From: an uncultured Clostridia bacterium
GTDB lineage: Bacteria; Bacillota; Clostridia; UBA1381
DNA: 64,000 nucleotides
Assembly: GCA_947591315.1 (NCBI GenBank)
Contig: CANQDD010000003.1
Location: 1 to 64,000, forward strand
Direction: 5' to 3'
Every line of letters starts with the position of its first letter. Position 1 is the first letter of the stretch. Position numbers and translations under genes: made by a program. The notes beneath the pieces are model-generated. The model was not told the DNA's origin, searched no databases, and saw only the letters and a list, made by a program, of their open reading frames with translations. Of the stretch, positions 14,127-23,981 are shown one piece after another.

Positions 14127-14230
14127 TTGCGTTGGATTTTCAGCGTCTAAGCACCACGGGCTGCCGCTTGAAGTACCAACGTACGTCGGCGCGGCATCCG
14201 AGGCACTTATCCGCTAAAACTACAACGCAA
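14127..14230 (+). promoter_or_regulatory. 104-base imperfect hairpin between rpsG and fusA
   Basis: Closing arms TTGCGTTG (14127-14134) and CAACGCAA (14223-14230). Inside, AGCGTCTAAGCACC...GCTGCCGC near 14152 and the complement of AGCGGATAAGTGCC...ATGCCGC form a long imperfect stem. No T-run follows, so it is not a simple terminator. It could set processing or S7 feedback between rpsG and fusA. Confidence 0.5.
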
Positions 14231-14305
14231 TAACAGAATTATCTGATTATTGTAGAGAAATCATTTCAAAATTTATACAGAAAGGAAAGGAGGACAATCC
14301 TTATT

Positions 14306-16420
14306 ATGGGTAGACAATATTCGCTTGCAAACACAAGAAATATCGGTATCATGGCACACATTGACGCCGGTAAGACTACCACAACAGAGAGAATTTTGTA
14401 TTACACGGGTATTAACCACAAGATAGGCGAAACCCATGACGGCGCCGCGACGATGGACTGGATGGCGCAGGAGCAGGAGCGCGGTATCACAATAACTTCC
14501 GCGGCTACGACATGCTTCTGGGCGCCGAAGGAAGGACCGTACGCGGGCGTAAAGAACAGAATAAATATTATAGATACCCCGGGACACGTTGACTTTACGG
14601 TTGAGGTTCAGAGATCTTTAAGAGTTCTCGACGGCTCCGTAACGGTTATGTGCGCTAAGGGCGGCGTTGAGCCACAGTCTGAAACAGTTTGGAGACAGGC
14701 TGACGACTACAGCGTACCGCGTATGATTTTCGTAAACAAGATGGACATTATGGGCGCTGACTTCTATAATGTTGTTGACATGGTTCACGAAAGACTTAAC
14801 GCGAACGGCGTTCCCATTCAGCTTCCGATAGGTGCGGAGGATACTTTCACGGGTATCATCGACCTTATGAACATGGACGCCGAGATATATGATCCGAGCG
14901 ATCCGACAGGTTCAAAGTACGAAAAGACGGACATTCCCGCCGATATGCTCGAAAAGGCGGAGGAGTACCGTCAGCAGATGGTTGAAGCTATATGCGAGAC
15001 GGACGAGGATCTTCTCGAAAAGTTCCTCTCGGACGAGGAAATTTCCGTAAACGAGCTTAAGAAGGCTTTGAGAAAGGCTACAATCAACAATGAGATCGTT
15101 CCGATGCTTTGCGGAACGGCTTACAGAAACAAGGGTGTTCAGATGCTTCTGGACGCAATCATAGAGTACATGCCCTCACCGATAGACATTCCGCCTATCA
15201 AGGGCGTAAACCCCGACACGGACGAGGAGGACGAAAGACCTTCGTCAGACGACGCTCCGTTCGCGGCTCTCGCATTCAAGATTGCGACAGACCCGTTTGT
15301 AGGTAAGATATGCTTCTTCAGAGTTTACTCCGGTACGCTCGAAAAGGGTTCTTACGTACTGAACTCCGTAAAGGACAAGAAGGAAAGAATGGGCAGAATA
15401 CTGCAGATGCACGCGAACCACAGAGAGGACCTCGACATCGTTTATTCCGGCGATATAGCTGCGGCTGTCGGACTTCAGAACACGACGACGGGCGAAACGC
15501 TCTGCGACGAAAAGCACCCGATTATCCTCGAGTCCATGAACTTCCCGGATCCGGTTATCCGTGTCGCGATAGAGCCTAAGACAAAGGCAGGTCAGGAAAA
15601 GATGAGCCTCGCTCTCGCGAAGCTTGCCGAGGAGGACCCGACATTCAAGACCTATACAGATGAGGAAACGGGACAGACGATTATCGCCGGCATGGGCGAG
15701 CTTCACCTTGAAATCATCGTTGACAGACTTCTGCGCGAGTTTAAGGTTGAAGCGAACGTCGGCGAGCCCCAGGTATCGTACAGAGAGGCTATCAGAAAAG
15801 AAGTCAACATCGAGCATAAATATGCCCGTCAGTCGGGCGGTAAGGGTCAGTACGGACACGTACTCCTTAAGCTCGAACCGCTGGAGGAAGGCGGCGGCTA
15901 CGAATTCGTTAACGCGATCGTCGGCGGCGCTATTCCGAAGGAATATATACCGGCTGTTGACGCGGGTATCCAGGGCGCTATGCAGTCCGGCGTACTCGCG
16001 GGCTACAACGTTGTTGACGTAAAGGCTACGCTTTACGACGGTTCTTACCACGAGGTCGACTCATCGGAAATGGCGTTCAAGATCGCCGCTTCGATGGCGT
16101 TCAAGGAAGGTATGAAGAAGGCTGATCCTGTGATCAAGGAGCCTATCATGCTCGTAAATGTAATCGTTCCCGACGACTACCTCGGCTTCGTAATCGGCGA
16201 CCTTTCGTCGAGAAGAGGCATGGTTAAGCAGCAGGAATCACGTTCGGGCGGCGTTACGCAGGTAACGGCTGACGTGCCGCTGGCTGAAATGTTCGGCTAC
16301 GCGACGGTGCTCCGTTCCGGTACGCAGGGACGCGGTCAGTACACCATGGAACCCTCGCATTACAGCGAAGTTCCGAGAAATATCCAGGAAAAGATTATGA
16401 ACGACCGGGCTAAGAACTAA
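14306..16420 (+). CDS. fusA: elongation factor G
   Basis: 704 residues, normal length. The GTPase motifs are AHIDAGKTT (G1), the switch I stretch [15 protein letters not shown] (G3) and NKMD (G4). Domains II-V follow, including the domain IV stretch with GKGQYGHV. It catalyses translocation with GTP hydrolysis in the cytoplasm. GGAGGACAATCC precedes the ATG. Its codon use matches the neighbouring ribosomal genes. Confidence 0.98.
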   Translation: MGRQYSLANTRNIGIMAHIDAGKTTTTERILYYTGINHKIGETHDGAATMDWMAQEQERGITITSAATTCFWAPKEGPYAGVKNRINIIDTPGHVDFTVEVQRSLRVLDGSVTVMCAKGGVEPQSETVWRQADDYSVPRMIFVNKMDIMGADFYNVVDMVHERLNANGVPIQLPIGAEDTFTGIIDLMNMDAEIYDPSDPTGSKYEKTDIPADMLEKAEEYRQQMVEAICETDEDLLEKFLSDEEISVNELKKALRKATINNEIVPMLCGTAYRNKGVQMLLDAIIEYMPSPIDIPPIKGVNPDTDEEDERPSSDDAPFAALAFKIATDPFVGKICFFRVYSGTLEKGSYVLNSVKDKKERMGRILQMHANHREDLDIVYSGDIAAAVGLQNTTTGETLCDEKHPIILESMNFPDPVIRVAIEPKTKAGQEKMSLALAKLAEEDPTFKTYTDEETGQTIIAGMGELHLEIIVDRLLREFKVEANVGEPQVSYREAIRKEVNIEHKYARQSGGKGQYGHVLLKLEPLEEGGGYEFVNAIVGGAIPKEYIPAVDAGIQGAMQSGVLAGYNVVDVKATLYDGSYHEVDSSEMAFKIAASMAFKEGMKKADPVIKEPIMLVNVIVPDDYLGFVIGDLSSRRGMVKQQESRSGGVTQVTADVPLAEMFGYATVLRSGTQGRGQYTMEPSHYSEVPRNIQEKIMNDRAKN

Positions 16421-16447
16421 ATATTATCAAATATTTAAAAAAATAGC

Positions 16448-16476
16448 TTGATTTTTCAGGAAAAAAATTGTACAAT
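16448..16476 (+). promoter_or_regulatory. tuf promoter
   Basis: TTGATT (16448-16453), 17-base spacer, TACAAT (16471-16476); gives tuf its own start in addition to readthrough from fusA. Confidence 0.65.
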
Positions 16477-16521
16477 GATATTACTATTGTAATAGATTAA
16501 TTTAAAGGAGGAAATTTTACA

Positions 16522-17724
16522 ATGGCAAAGGCTAAATACGATAACACAAAACCGCACGTAAACATTGGTACCATCGGTCACGTTGACCACGGTAAGACAA
16601 CTCTTACGGCGGCTATCACAAAGGTACTCGCGTTAAAGGGTCAGGCGCAGTACGAAGCATACGACATGATCGATAAGGCTCCTGAAGAGAGAGAAAGAGG
16701 TATCACGATTTCAACGGCTCACGTTGAGTATGAGACAGACAACCGTCACTATGCTCACGTTGACTGCCCGGGACACGCTGACTACGTAAAGAACATGATC
16801 ACCGGTGCTGCTCAGATGGACGGCGCTATCCTCGTTGTATCGGCTGCTGACGGTCCGATGCCCCAGACGAGAGAGCATATCCTTCTTTCGAGACAGGTTG
16901 GCGTTCCTTATATCGTAGTATTCCTTAACAAGAGCGACCAGGTAGACGATCCCGAGCTTCTCGAGCTCGTTGAAATGGAAGTAAGAGAGCTTCTTAACGA
17001 GTATGAGTTCCCCGGCGACGACACACCGATCATCACAGGTACGGCTCTCGGCGTACTCGAGTCATCTTCGACAGACCCGAACGCTCCGGAGTACAAGTGC
17101 ATCATCGACCTTATGGACGCTGTTGACAGCTACATTCCGACACCGGAAAGAGCTTCTGATCTTCCGTTCCTTATGCCTATCGAGGACATCTTCTCAATCT
17201 CCGGCCGTGGTACGGTTGCTACCGGTAGAGTTGAGAGAGGTCAGATCAAGGTTAACGAGGAAGTTGAAATCATCGGTCTTACCGAGGAGAGACGTAAGGT
17301 TGTTGTAACAGGTCTCGAAATGTTCAGAAAGAGCCTTGACGTTGCTGAAGCAGGCTTCAACGTAGGCGCGCTTCTCCGCGGCGTTGCGAGAGACGAGATC
17401 GAAAGAGGTCAGGTTCTTGCGAAGCCCGGCACGGTAAACCCGCACACAAAGTTCAGCGCTGAGGTTTACGTACTGACAAAGGAAGAAGGCGGCCGTCACA
17501 CACCGTTCTTCAACAACTACAGACCGCAGTTCTATTTCAGAACAACAGACGTTACCGGCGTTATCACGCTTCCCGAGGGTACAGAGATGTGCATGCCCGG
17601 CGATAACGTAAAGATGAAGGTTGAGCTTATCACACCGATCGCTATCGAAAAGGGTCTCCGTTTCGCTATCCGTGAAGGCGGCAGAACGGTTGGTTCGGGC
17701 GTTGTTTCCGAAATCGAAGGCTAA
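16522..17724 (+). CDS. tuf: elongation factor Tu
   Basis: 400 residues. GHVDHGKTT (G1), [14 protein letters not shown] (switch I), DCPGHADY (G3) and NKSDQVDD (G4) are intact, followed by the two beta-barrel domains. AAAGGAGG lies 10 bases upstream. It delivers aminoacyl-tRNA to the ribosome. Codons are strongly biased as expected for a very abundant protein. Confidence 0.98.
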   Translation: MAKAKYDNTKPHVNIGTIGHVDHGKTTLTAAITKVLALKGQAQYEAYDMIDKAPEERERGITISTAHVEYETDNRHYAHVDCPGHADYVKNMITGAAQMDGAILVVSAADGPMPQTREHILLSRQVGVPYIVVFLNKSDQVDDPELLELVEMEVRELLNEYEFPGDDTPIITGTALGVLESSSTDPNAPEYKCIIDLMDAVDSYIPTPERASDLPFLMPIEDIFSISGRGTVATGRVERGQIKVNEEVEIIGLTEERRKVVVTGLEMFRKSLDVAEAGFNVGALLRGVARDEIERGQVLAKPGTVNPHTKFSAEVYVLTKEEGGRHTPFFNNYRPQFYFRTTDVTGVITLPEGTEMCMPGDNVKMKVELITPIAIEKGLRFAIREGGRTVGSGVVSEIEG

Positions 17725-17737
17725 TTTGATTTGATTG

Positions 17738-17767
17738 AAAAAGAGAAGGCATCGCCTTCTCTTTTTT
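17738..17767 (+). terminator. tuf terminator
   Basis: AGAGAAGGC and GCCTTCTCT arms around ATC, with an A-run before and T6 after. Confidence 0.9.
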
Positions 17768-17780
17768 GTGTGTATGTAAG

Positions 17781-17916
17781 CCTCCCTTGTTAAAGGGAGG
17801 GGGACCGCCGAAGGCGGTGGAGGGATTCATTATAAAACAGAATCCCCCAGTCAGCTTTGCCAACTATTGCTTGCGCAATAGTAAGCGCTGACAGCCCCCT
17901 TTGACAAGGGGGCTTT
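17781..17916. repeat. palindromic intergenic repeat copy A
   Basis: Starts CCTCCCTTGTTAAAGGGAGG, then ACCGCCGAAGGCGGT and GAGGGATTC, a middle with GCAATAGT palindromes, and ends CCCCCTTTGACAAGGGGG. Related units recur at 23990-24036 and 62724-62835 in other combinations. It is a mosaic of short dyads, like REP/MITE-type intergenic repeats. Confidence 0.75.
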
Positions 17917-17948
17917 TCCGCACGCCGTTCATATATTCTGCTGTAAAT

Positions 17949-18332
17949 TTATCTGATATTCAATTCCTTAATCAGTGCGTTTTGCAGTACGTTTGAAAAA
18001 TTTATGCCCGAAAGTTCCGCCTGTGTGTTAAGCCAGCTCGGAATTGAAAGCGTTTTTTTAACAGCTCTGCTGTCGGTCTGCCGTCTGTATTCTATGGTGT
18101 CAACGTCGATATAACTCACAAATCCGCCGTCAGCCTTGACATTCATTGAAACGGGCGGTATTTCTTCCTTTCTGTCCTCCGCCTCGCAAAGCCACATCGC
18201 CATAGCGTCACGCGCCATTTCAATAGCCTCGCTCAAGCTGTCCCCGAACGTGTGACAGCCCTTAAGGTCGGGTATTGACACAAGATACTGTCCGTTTTCT
18301 TCCGTAAATATTGCGGGGTATACATATTTCAT
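17949..18332 (-). CDS. HicB-like antitoxin without HicA
   Basis: 127 residues from the ATG at 18330-18332, with AAGGAG 8 bases upstream. The N-terminus (MKYVYPAIFTEENGQYLVSIPDLKGC, then GDSLSEAIEMARDAM) is the partly degraded RNase H fold of HicB. The C-terminal 45 residues (LSIPSWLNTQAELSGINFSNVL) are a ribbon-helix-helix DNA-binding segment. HicA normally lies directly upstream, but none is present on either side, so this is an orphan. A consensus promoter with a palindrome in its spacer suggests autoregulation. Confidence 0.85.
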   Translation of the reverse strand: MKYVYPAIFTEENGQYLVSIPDLKGCHTFGDSLSEAIEMARDAMAMWLCEAEDRKEEIPPVSMNVKADGGFVSYIDVDTIEYRRQTDSRAVKKTLSIPSWLNTQAELSGINFSNVLQNALIKELNIR

Positions 18333-18368
18333 AATAATCACTCCTTGTTCCCTCACCGCCTTTAATAT

Positions 18369-18397
18369 ATTATACCACGTAATATTACGTATGTCAA
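18369..18397 (-). promoter_or_regulatory. hicB promoter with built-in operator
   Basis: Minus strand TTGACA (18392-18397), 17-base spacer, TATAAT (18369-18374). The spacer holds the perfect palindrome ACGTAATATTACGT (18377-18390), a natural site for an RHH dimer. Confidence 0.8.
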
Positions 18398-18414
18398 TGG
18401 CGGGTTTGTGTATT

Positions 18415-18630
18415 TGTCGGGCGAACACGGTTCGCCCCTACGATATCGCGGGACGTCGAGGCGCCGTCCCCTACGGAAGGCTCCCCTTGAGGGGAGCTGT
18501 CGCCGTAGGCGACTGAGAGGTGGTTTCTTGAAATATGTATTGCCACCTCTCCGTCATCGCTTCGCGATGCCACCTCTCCTCAAGGAGAGGCTCACGATAT
18601 TTGCCGCTTGCCGTAGCAAAGGAGAGGCAT
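18415..18630. repeat. palindromic intergenic repeat copy B
   Basis: Consists of GGGCGAACACGGTTCGCCC, GGGACGTCGAGGCGCCGTCCC, CTCCCCTTGAGGGGAG, GTCGCCGTAGGCGAC and a CACCTCTCC...GGAGAGG unit with ATCGCTTCGCGAT. The same units occur in 24012-24200 in another order and orientation. Confidence 0.75.
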
Positions 18631-18678
18631 ACGAGAAACGCCACAAAAACCCACACAAAAATTCCCGCAAAAAAAATA

Positions 18679-18707
18679 TGGACAAAATGTGCGGCAAATG
18701 ATATACT
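18679..18707 (+). promoter_or_regulatory. promoter of the HIRAN-like gene
   Basis: TGGACA (18679-18684), 17-base spacer ending TGA, TATACT (18702-18707). Transcription from about 18714 excludes the upstream in-frame ATG at 18689 as start. Confidence 0.65.
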
Positions 18708-18736
18708 ATACATATATGTGTTTTGGGGGCGATAAG

Positions 18737-19093
18737 GTGGAGGAAATGTACGTGACCGTCACGGGTTACGCGAATTACTACGGCAAAAAGCCGTTTTCCA
18801 TAGGCAACGTACTGATATGCGAAAAAGATCCGTCGAACAAATTCGATTCCGAGGCGATCACGGTGCGGCTGCCGATTATCGGCACTGTCGGCTTTGTCGC
18901 GAACAGCACCCACAACACCGCCGGAGGCACGATGAGCGCGGGACGCATTTACGACAAGGTTGGCGACAAATTTTACATAAGAGTTCTTTTCACGACGCAG
19001 AGCAAGATAATATGCAGGGTCGAAAAGGGCGAGGACGAGGTTTTTGAAAAGGAAATACACGCGCAGATGACCGCCGGCGGCGACTGGGCGTAA
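18737..19093 (+). CDS. HIRAN-domain-like protein
   Basis: About 118 residues. The pattern SIGNVLICEKDPSNKFDSEAI followed by VRLPIIGTVGFVANS resembles HIRAN domains, which bind DNA ends or damaged DNA and also occur alone in Firmicutes. The start is uncertain: GTG at 18737 has GGGGGCG at a good distance, while ATG at 18746 has GGAGG only 2 bases away. The following gene starts 28 bases later and is probably co-transcribed. Confidence 0.7.
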   Translation: MEEMYVTVTGYANYYGKKPFSIGNVLICEKDPSNKFDSEAITVRLPIIGTVGFVANSTHNTAGGTMSAGRIYDKVGDKFYIRVLFTTQSKIICRVEKGEDEVFEKEIHAQMTAGGDWA

Positions 19094-19120
19094 TTTTTGT
19101 GTGTACGGGAGGTAGAGCCG

Positions 19121-20317
19121 TTGAGCAAGGAACAACGCGCCGACAAAAAGGCGAAAAAAAACATATTCAAAACGGCAGCCGCCTGCATAAAGCGTAACCG
19201 CGCAAATGCCGCGGCAATCGCTCTCGTCGCGGTAACGGCGGGCATAATCATCGTGCCGCCGCTCATAAACTGCGCCGTAAACAACGGCGAAATGAACTGC
19301 CGCACACATATATACGAAATAAAAATCGCGCTCGCGGACGCGCTCAGGAACGAGGCGGCGACGGGCGGCGACTATCTTCAAAGAACGATTGAGGAGGGCG
19401 GCGGCGAGCTGTCGGAGCTGCTTAACGGCATGACGCCCGACAGCGACAAGTTTGACGCGTCGGACTACTACTTTATCCGCAGCGGCGACAAGCTGGAGAT
19501 ACGCTGCGAAAAGCACAGGCAGATAACGGGCATCGAGCTTATCCTGTCCTCTATCCCCAACCTTAAAACCGACTTCGCCGAGCCTGACACTTACGGCAAA
19601 ATCGCGCTGCTCACGGTAAAGGGACCGAACAAATACAGAGTCGGCGACGTTCTGGACGCGTCCGACAGAACGAAAACGGTTTTTGAGGGCGACGAGATCA
19701 ACAGCCTTATAAACAACCTCACCGTCACCGCGCACTGCGTCGGCGGCGGAGAGAAGAAGCTCGGACGCGGCGACTACACCGTCACGTGCGAAACGCTCGA
19801 CATGAACAAAGCGGGCAAATACGTGCTGACCGTGCGGGCAAAGTCAAAATCCCTGTGGAACAGCGCCGCCTACTCACAGTTCGCGCTCGAGGTGCTCGGC
19901 GAAAACGACGCGCCGCCGCTGATAGTCGAGGAGCGGGGCGAAGGCAAATACGAGCTTGCGGCATGGGACTGGAAGGATTTTGTGGCGGAGGCGGAGGAAA
20001 GCGGCAGCAGTGAAACCTTCGGCGCGTCGATCGTGCGTGCCGACGGAAAATATTACTATTACCCCGACGGCTTCACCATAGACACGCAGAAGCCCAACAC
20101 AGACATGTTCACGTACGCGCTCGACACCGACAACAAGAGCAAAACCGCGTACAGCATAGAATTTGACACAAGCTCGATAATCGAGGACGAGGACGACACT
20201 CCGCACAACGGAAGCGTGCGCGTAAGCAGCGATAAAATATATGTATGGCAGGAAAAACCGTCGAAGGAGCTTTCCGCGGGCTGGATAAGAGTTTATTGCG
20301 ACGTGATGAAATATTAA
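19121..20317 (+). CDS. membrane-anchored Ig-like protein of unknown function
   Basis: 398 residues from TTG at 19121 (GGGAGG 8 bases upstream). A basic cytoplasmic tail of about 27 residues precedes one helix (AAAIALVAVTAGIIIVPPLI), so most of the protein is outside. A segment GKIALLTVKGPNKYRVGDVLDAS through GDYTVTCETLDMNKAGKYVLTV has the layout of a bacterial Ig-like domain. No enzyme motif is seen. It may be an envelope protein linked to the S-layer gene downstream, but that is only positional. Confidence 0.75.
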   Translation: MSKEQRADKKAKKNIFKTAAACIKRNRANAAAIALVAVTAGIIIVPPLINCAVNNGEMNCRTHIYEIKIALADALRNEAATGGDYLQRTIEEGGGELSELLNGMTPDSDKFDASDYYFIRSGDKLEIRCEKHRQITGIELILSSIPNLKTDFAEPDTYGKIALLTVKGPNKYRVGDVLDASDRTKTVFEGDEINSLINNLTVTAHCVGGGEKKLGRGDYTVTCETLDMNKAGKYVLTVRAKSKSLWNSAAYSQFALEVLGENDAPPLIVEERGEGKYELAAWDWKDFVAEAEESGSSETFGASIVRADGKYYYYPDGFTIDTQKPNTDMFTYALDTDNKSKTAYSIEFDTSSIIEDEDDTPHNGSVRVSSDKIYVWQEKPSKELSAGWIRVYCDVMKY

Positions 20318-20327
20318 ACATACCCGA

Positions 20328-20356
20328 AAAACGCCGAAAAGCTTCGGCGTTTTTTC
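20328..20356 (+). terminator. intrinsic terminator
   Basis: ACGCCGAA (20331-20338) with TTCGGCGT (20343-20350), then T-run. Confidence 0.9.
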
Positions 20357-20562
20357 ATATTAAAGAAAATAACGCGGCTCAAAAGCGAAAAAATTTCAAA
20401 AAAAACGGAACAATTTCAAATTGCGCGTCGTCTAATAAAATGTAAAACGTAACAGCTAAAAGTCGGCAATGGAAAAATTAACCAAAAATTAAGCTTAAAT
20501 TTCATGTAAATTGACAATTTACATAAAATTTAAAATACGACTTTTCTGGCAAAAAAAAGTTG

Positions 20563-20591
20563 TTGACATAGCGGTTATGAAATAGTACAAT
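20563..20591 (+). promoter_or_regulatory. S-layer gene promoter P1
   Basis: TTGACA (20563-20568), 17-base spacer, TACAAT (20586-20591). It gives a leader of about 255 bases that contains GC-rich dyads around 20655-20685. Confidence 0.7.
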
Positions 20592-20729
20592 ATTCAGTGG
20601 CAGTTTTCGATAATTGGGTAGAAGCATTGATTGAAAATTGTTACAGCAATATTCGCTGCGGATTCGCGAAGCAGGTAATTTCGCGGATTTGTAACAGATT
20701 TACAGTTTTTTTACAACTGTGAAATAGCA

Positions 20730-20759
20730 TTGACGAAAATGCGCGAAGCGTGTTATAAT
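20730..20759 (+). promoter_or_regulatory. S-layer gene promoter P2
   Basis: TTGACG (20730-20735), 18-base spacer, TATAAT (20754-20759), leader of about 88 bases. The leader can pair TTTGTCCGCC near 20773 with GGCGAGCGGGCAAA near 20793. Confidence 0.7.
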
Positions 20760-20853
20760 CAATGCGTAACCATGTTTGTCCGCCCATGAAGGGCGAGCGG
20801 GCAAATGAGAAAAACGGTCCCTTCAGGAAAAATAAAAGGGAGGATTTGAGAGT

Positions 20854-23800
20854 ATGAATAAGAATCTCAAAAAGGTAATTTCAGCAGTAGCTGCTCTTGC
20901 TATGTCCGCATCGACCTTTACGGCTCTTGCTGCGACTTTCCCCGACGTGCCTGAGGATGCGTCTTACGCACAGGCTGTTCAGGAGCTTAGCGCACTTGAC
21001 GTTATAAGCGGTTACGATGACGGCACATTCAAGCCGGACGAGCTTGTTACAAGAGCACAGATCACAAAGATGATCGTTGACGCGCTGGGTGAAAGAGAGC
21101 TTGCGGAGGCTTCAAAGGCTAACTCGCAGTTCGCTGATGTAAACAGCGCAGGTGAAAACGGTCACTGGGCAAAGGGCTACATCAATCAGGGTGTTACCGA
21201 TAAGTTCATAGCTGGTTATGACAGCACGACATTCGGTCCCGATGATAACGTTACATACGTTCAGGCTCAGAAGATGCTCATTTCCGCTATAGGTTATGAG
21301 ACATACGCTCAGGAATCAGGCGGCTGGCCCAACGGCTATAAGGTATGGGCTGCATCGCAGGGTATCACAAACGGTATCTCGGGTATCGCTGATGATACAC
21401 AGCTTACAAGAGCGCAGGTTGCTCAGCTCGTTGACAACGCTATGGGCGCTCCGACATGTACTGTAACATGGGAGAGCACAATCCTCGGCAACACACCGAA
21501 GCTCACAGTTAACGACGGTCAAGGCAAGGATTACAAGACGCTCTTCACAATGAAGCACGACGCATACAAGGTATACGGCCGTGTAACAGAGACAAACAGA
21601 ACAAACAGCAGCATCCCTGTTGACAAGGTTAACTTCAGAGTTGAGAAGGCTGACAACTTTAATGATCAGTGGATCGGCTCGGCAAGAAACGCTGACGAGA
21701 CAGACATAACGGAAGAGATGTACTTCGGCGATACAAACGCTGTAGACACGCTTCTTACATATTCGGAAGCTCTTATCCAGATGGATGACGACGACGAGTA
21801 TCACATCATTTCAATCGCACCGGCGGCTGCTTCAAAGTCGATAACACTCGCGGCTGAGGACTTCGACAGCGACAAGACTGCAAGCGAGAACAGCGGTAGC
21901 GACATCACAAAGCTGTACTTCTTCCCCGCAGGCTCGAACAGAAACTCGACAAAGTATACTATTGCCGATGATGTTCAGATTTATCTGAACGGTGTTCAGA
22001 GCGACTATGATATGGACGATCTTGTTGACTTCATCGAAAAGAATGAGACGGCTGCAGTAACTCTTGAGAAGCAGACAAATCAGGGTTCGACAAGCACAAC
22101 AACAGACTATAACCTTATCCGTGTAACATCTTATGACACGGCGGTTGTTAAGTCGGTATCTGCGAGAAACGACCAGGTAACGGTTAACTTTGAGGATCAG
22201 TCGTTCACGAAGTCAAGAATAATATTCTATCTTGACGACGAGGATAAGTCATATAGCATTACGTATGACGGCGAGGAGATCGATCCCGCAGACCTCCAGG
22301 AGAACGATGTTCTTTCAATCGCTTGGGATAACAACGATGGCGGTAAGGGCGATCCTTCGGATTCAAGCTTCATTGATGTAATCGTATCGAGAGACGTTGT
22401 ATCTGACGCAAGATGCTCAAGCATTAACGAGAGCGACAAAGAATACAGCTTCGGCAGCGATGTTTACAAGTTATCAAACGTACGCAAGGTAAGTCTTGAA
22501 ATGTCGTCTACATACGTACTTTACCTCGACCACTTCGGCAGAATTGCCAAGGCTGACGAGGACAGCGTATCGAAGAAGTTAGGTATTCTTAAGAACGTAT
22601 ACAAGAAGGCAGGCGGAGACTACTACGCTCAGATCATCACCAAGGAAGGTACAGAGGAAGAATATAAGATAGACAATGATACAACTACTATAAAGCAGTA
22701 TCAGGCTATTCTTAAGGCTTATGATTCTTCTCTTGACGAGGCAAAATATGATGATACCGTAGCGGGCAAGTCAAAGTTAGAGTGCTATCCGCAGCAGGTT
22801 GTTGAGTACAGCGTAAGCTCGTCTTCAAATAAGCTTACAATTAAGAGCACAAAGAAAGATGCAAGCGGCAAAGACATTCCCGCGGCACTGTCATACACAG
22901 GTACACCCGATTCAACTTACAGAGCTTCGAGCGAGAAGATCGGTACGGTTAAGCTTTCGGACGCTTCTGTAATCATGGACATCTCCGAAGTAAATACTAA
23001 GGATAATTACACTCTCGTTTCTCCGGACACTCTTTCGGACGGTACAGAGTACACGGCATACGGCTATGACGAGACCAAGTCGGGTTCGACATACCACAGA
23101 TTTGTTCTTATCACAAACGGTACAACTTCATACAACTATGATACACAGATCGCTGTTATCAAGAAGGTAAATGAAGTATCCGATGATGATTCGACAAAGA
23201 CAGGTTATGACCTCGTTGTAAACGGTGAAGATGCTTCCTATGTAGTTGACGAGGATCTTACCAATGCTGATGGCTTCGCAGCCGGTGACGTAATCCTCTT
23301 CACAACGAATGCGGCAGGCTATATCAACAAGGTTCAGCCCGTATTCACTGAGAATAACAGACTCGGTAAGTATAAGTATGATGACTTCAAAGCTGCGCTT
23401 CTTAAGAAAGATGCATCGCTTATCGCTAAAAATCCGAAGGATTCCACGAAGGATAGCTGGAAGGGATTCTTCAACGGTAAGGATTCAGACGATGTAGACA
23501 TCATTTGGGGTGTTGTTGCAGGCTCAAAGGGTAACAATGTAGTCATTGGCCAGCCGGCACAAATCCCTGTTGATATAACGGACAGCGAGGGCACAGATCA
23601 TAGCAAAAATACTCGTTGGGGTATCGACCTTGACGAGCCTGACGATGAGTTCAACTACGCTAACGCTATAATCTACACCTACAACTTCGGCGCAAGCACA
23701 TCGAGAGGCAACTCAAGAGTATCTCTTGACGACGGCTTCATCGAGACAATGTCGAACTCGGCTGTAGAGCATGACGATACAGACGGTCATACATGGATGG

Positions 23801-23898
23801 ATCTTGAGGACGAGCAGGTTACTGACGACATCGTATTCGCAGTAGCGAGAATCGACGGCAGTGACGTTCTTGAACTCTACCTCATCTACAATGATTGA
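20854..23898 (+). CDS. S-layer protein with three SLH domains
   Basis: 1014 residues. The signal peptide is MNKNLKKVISAVAALAMSAS to LAA. SLH1 is at about 29-75 (FPDVPEDASYAQAVQEL, GYDDGTFKPDELVTRAQ), SLH2 at about 91-150, and SLH3 at about 155-198 ending LTRAQVAQLVDNAM. The rest is a Thr/Ser/Asp-rich beta-type ectodomain with no recognised enzyme motif. SLH domains bind pyruvylated secondary cell-wall polymer. Two promoters, a long leader, a strong ribosome site (GGGAGG) and biased codons point to a highly expressed S-layer or cell-envelope protein. Confidence 0.92.
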   Translation: MNKNLKKVISAVAALAMSASTFTALAATFPDVPEDASYAQAVQELSALDVISGYDDGTFKPDELVTRAQITKMIVDALGERELAEASKANSQFADVNSAGENGHWAKGYINQGVTDKFIAGYDSTTFGPDDNVTYVQAQKMLISAIGYETYAQESGGWPNGYKVWAASQGITNGISGIADDTQLTRAQVAQLVDNAMGAPTCTVTWESTILGNTPKLTVNDGQGKDYKTLFTMKHDAYKVYGRVTETNRTNSSIPVDKVNFRVEKADNFNDQWIGSARNADETDITEEMYFGDTNAVDTLLTYSEALIQMDDDDEYHIISIAPAAASKSITLAAEDFDSDKTASENSGSDITKLYFFPAGSNRNSTKYTIADDVQIYLNGVQSDYDMDDLVDFIEKNETAAVTLEKQTNQGSTSTTTDYNLIRVTSYDTAVVKSVSARNDQVTVNFEDQSFTKSRIIFYLDDEDKSYSITYDGEEIDPADLQENDVLSIAWDNNDGGKGDPSDSSFIDVIVSRDVVSDARCSSINESDKEYSFGSDVYKLSNVRKVSLEMSSTYVLYLDHFGRIAKADEDSVSKKLGILKNVYKKAGGDYYAQIITKEGTEEEYKIDNDTTTIKQYQAILKAYDSSLDEAKYDDTVAGKSKLECYPQQVVEYSVSSSSNKLTIKSTKKDASGKDIPAALSYTGTPDSTYRASSEKIGTVKLSDASVIMDISEVNTKDNYTLVSPDTLSDGTEYTAYGYDETKSGSTYHRFVLITNGTTSYNYDTQIAVIKKVNEVSDDDSTKTGYDLVVNGEDASYVVDEDLTNADGFAAGDVILFTTNAAGYINKVQPVFTENNRLGKYKYDDFKAALLKKDASLIAKNPKDSTKDSWKGFFNGKDSDDVDIIWGVVAGSKGNNVVIGQPAQIPVDITDSEGTDHSKNTRWGIDLDEPDDEFNYANAIIYTYNFGASTSRGNSRVSLDDGFIETMSNSAVEHDDTDGHTWMDLEDEQVTDDIVFAVARIDGSDVLELYLIYND

Positions 23899-23940
23899 TT
23901 TTGAACCTCACGGTTTGATGTAATCATTTGAAATGAAATT

Positions 23941-23971
23941 AAAGAACCGACCTTCGGGTCGGTTCTTTTTT
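23941..23971 (+). terminator. S-layer gene terminator
   Basis: AAAGAACCGACC with GGTCGGTTCTTT around a TTCG tetraloop, then T-run. Confidence 0.93.
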
Positions 23972-23981
23972 GCGTAGGGGA

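Noticed and set aside
15245-16051. A 268-codon minus-strand frame inside fusA
   Set aside because: Shadow of the intact EF-G gene.
18554-19735. A 393-codon minus-strand frame across the HIRAN-like and Ig-like genes
   Set aside because: It spans two plus-strand genes with promoter and ribosome sites and runs into repeat copy B; no domain was seen.
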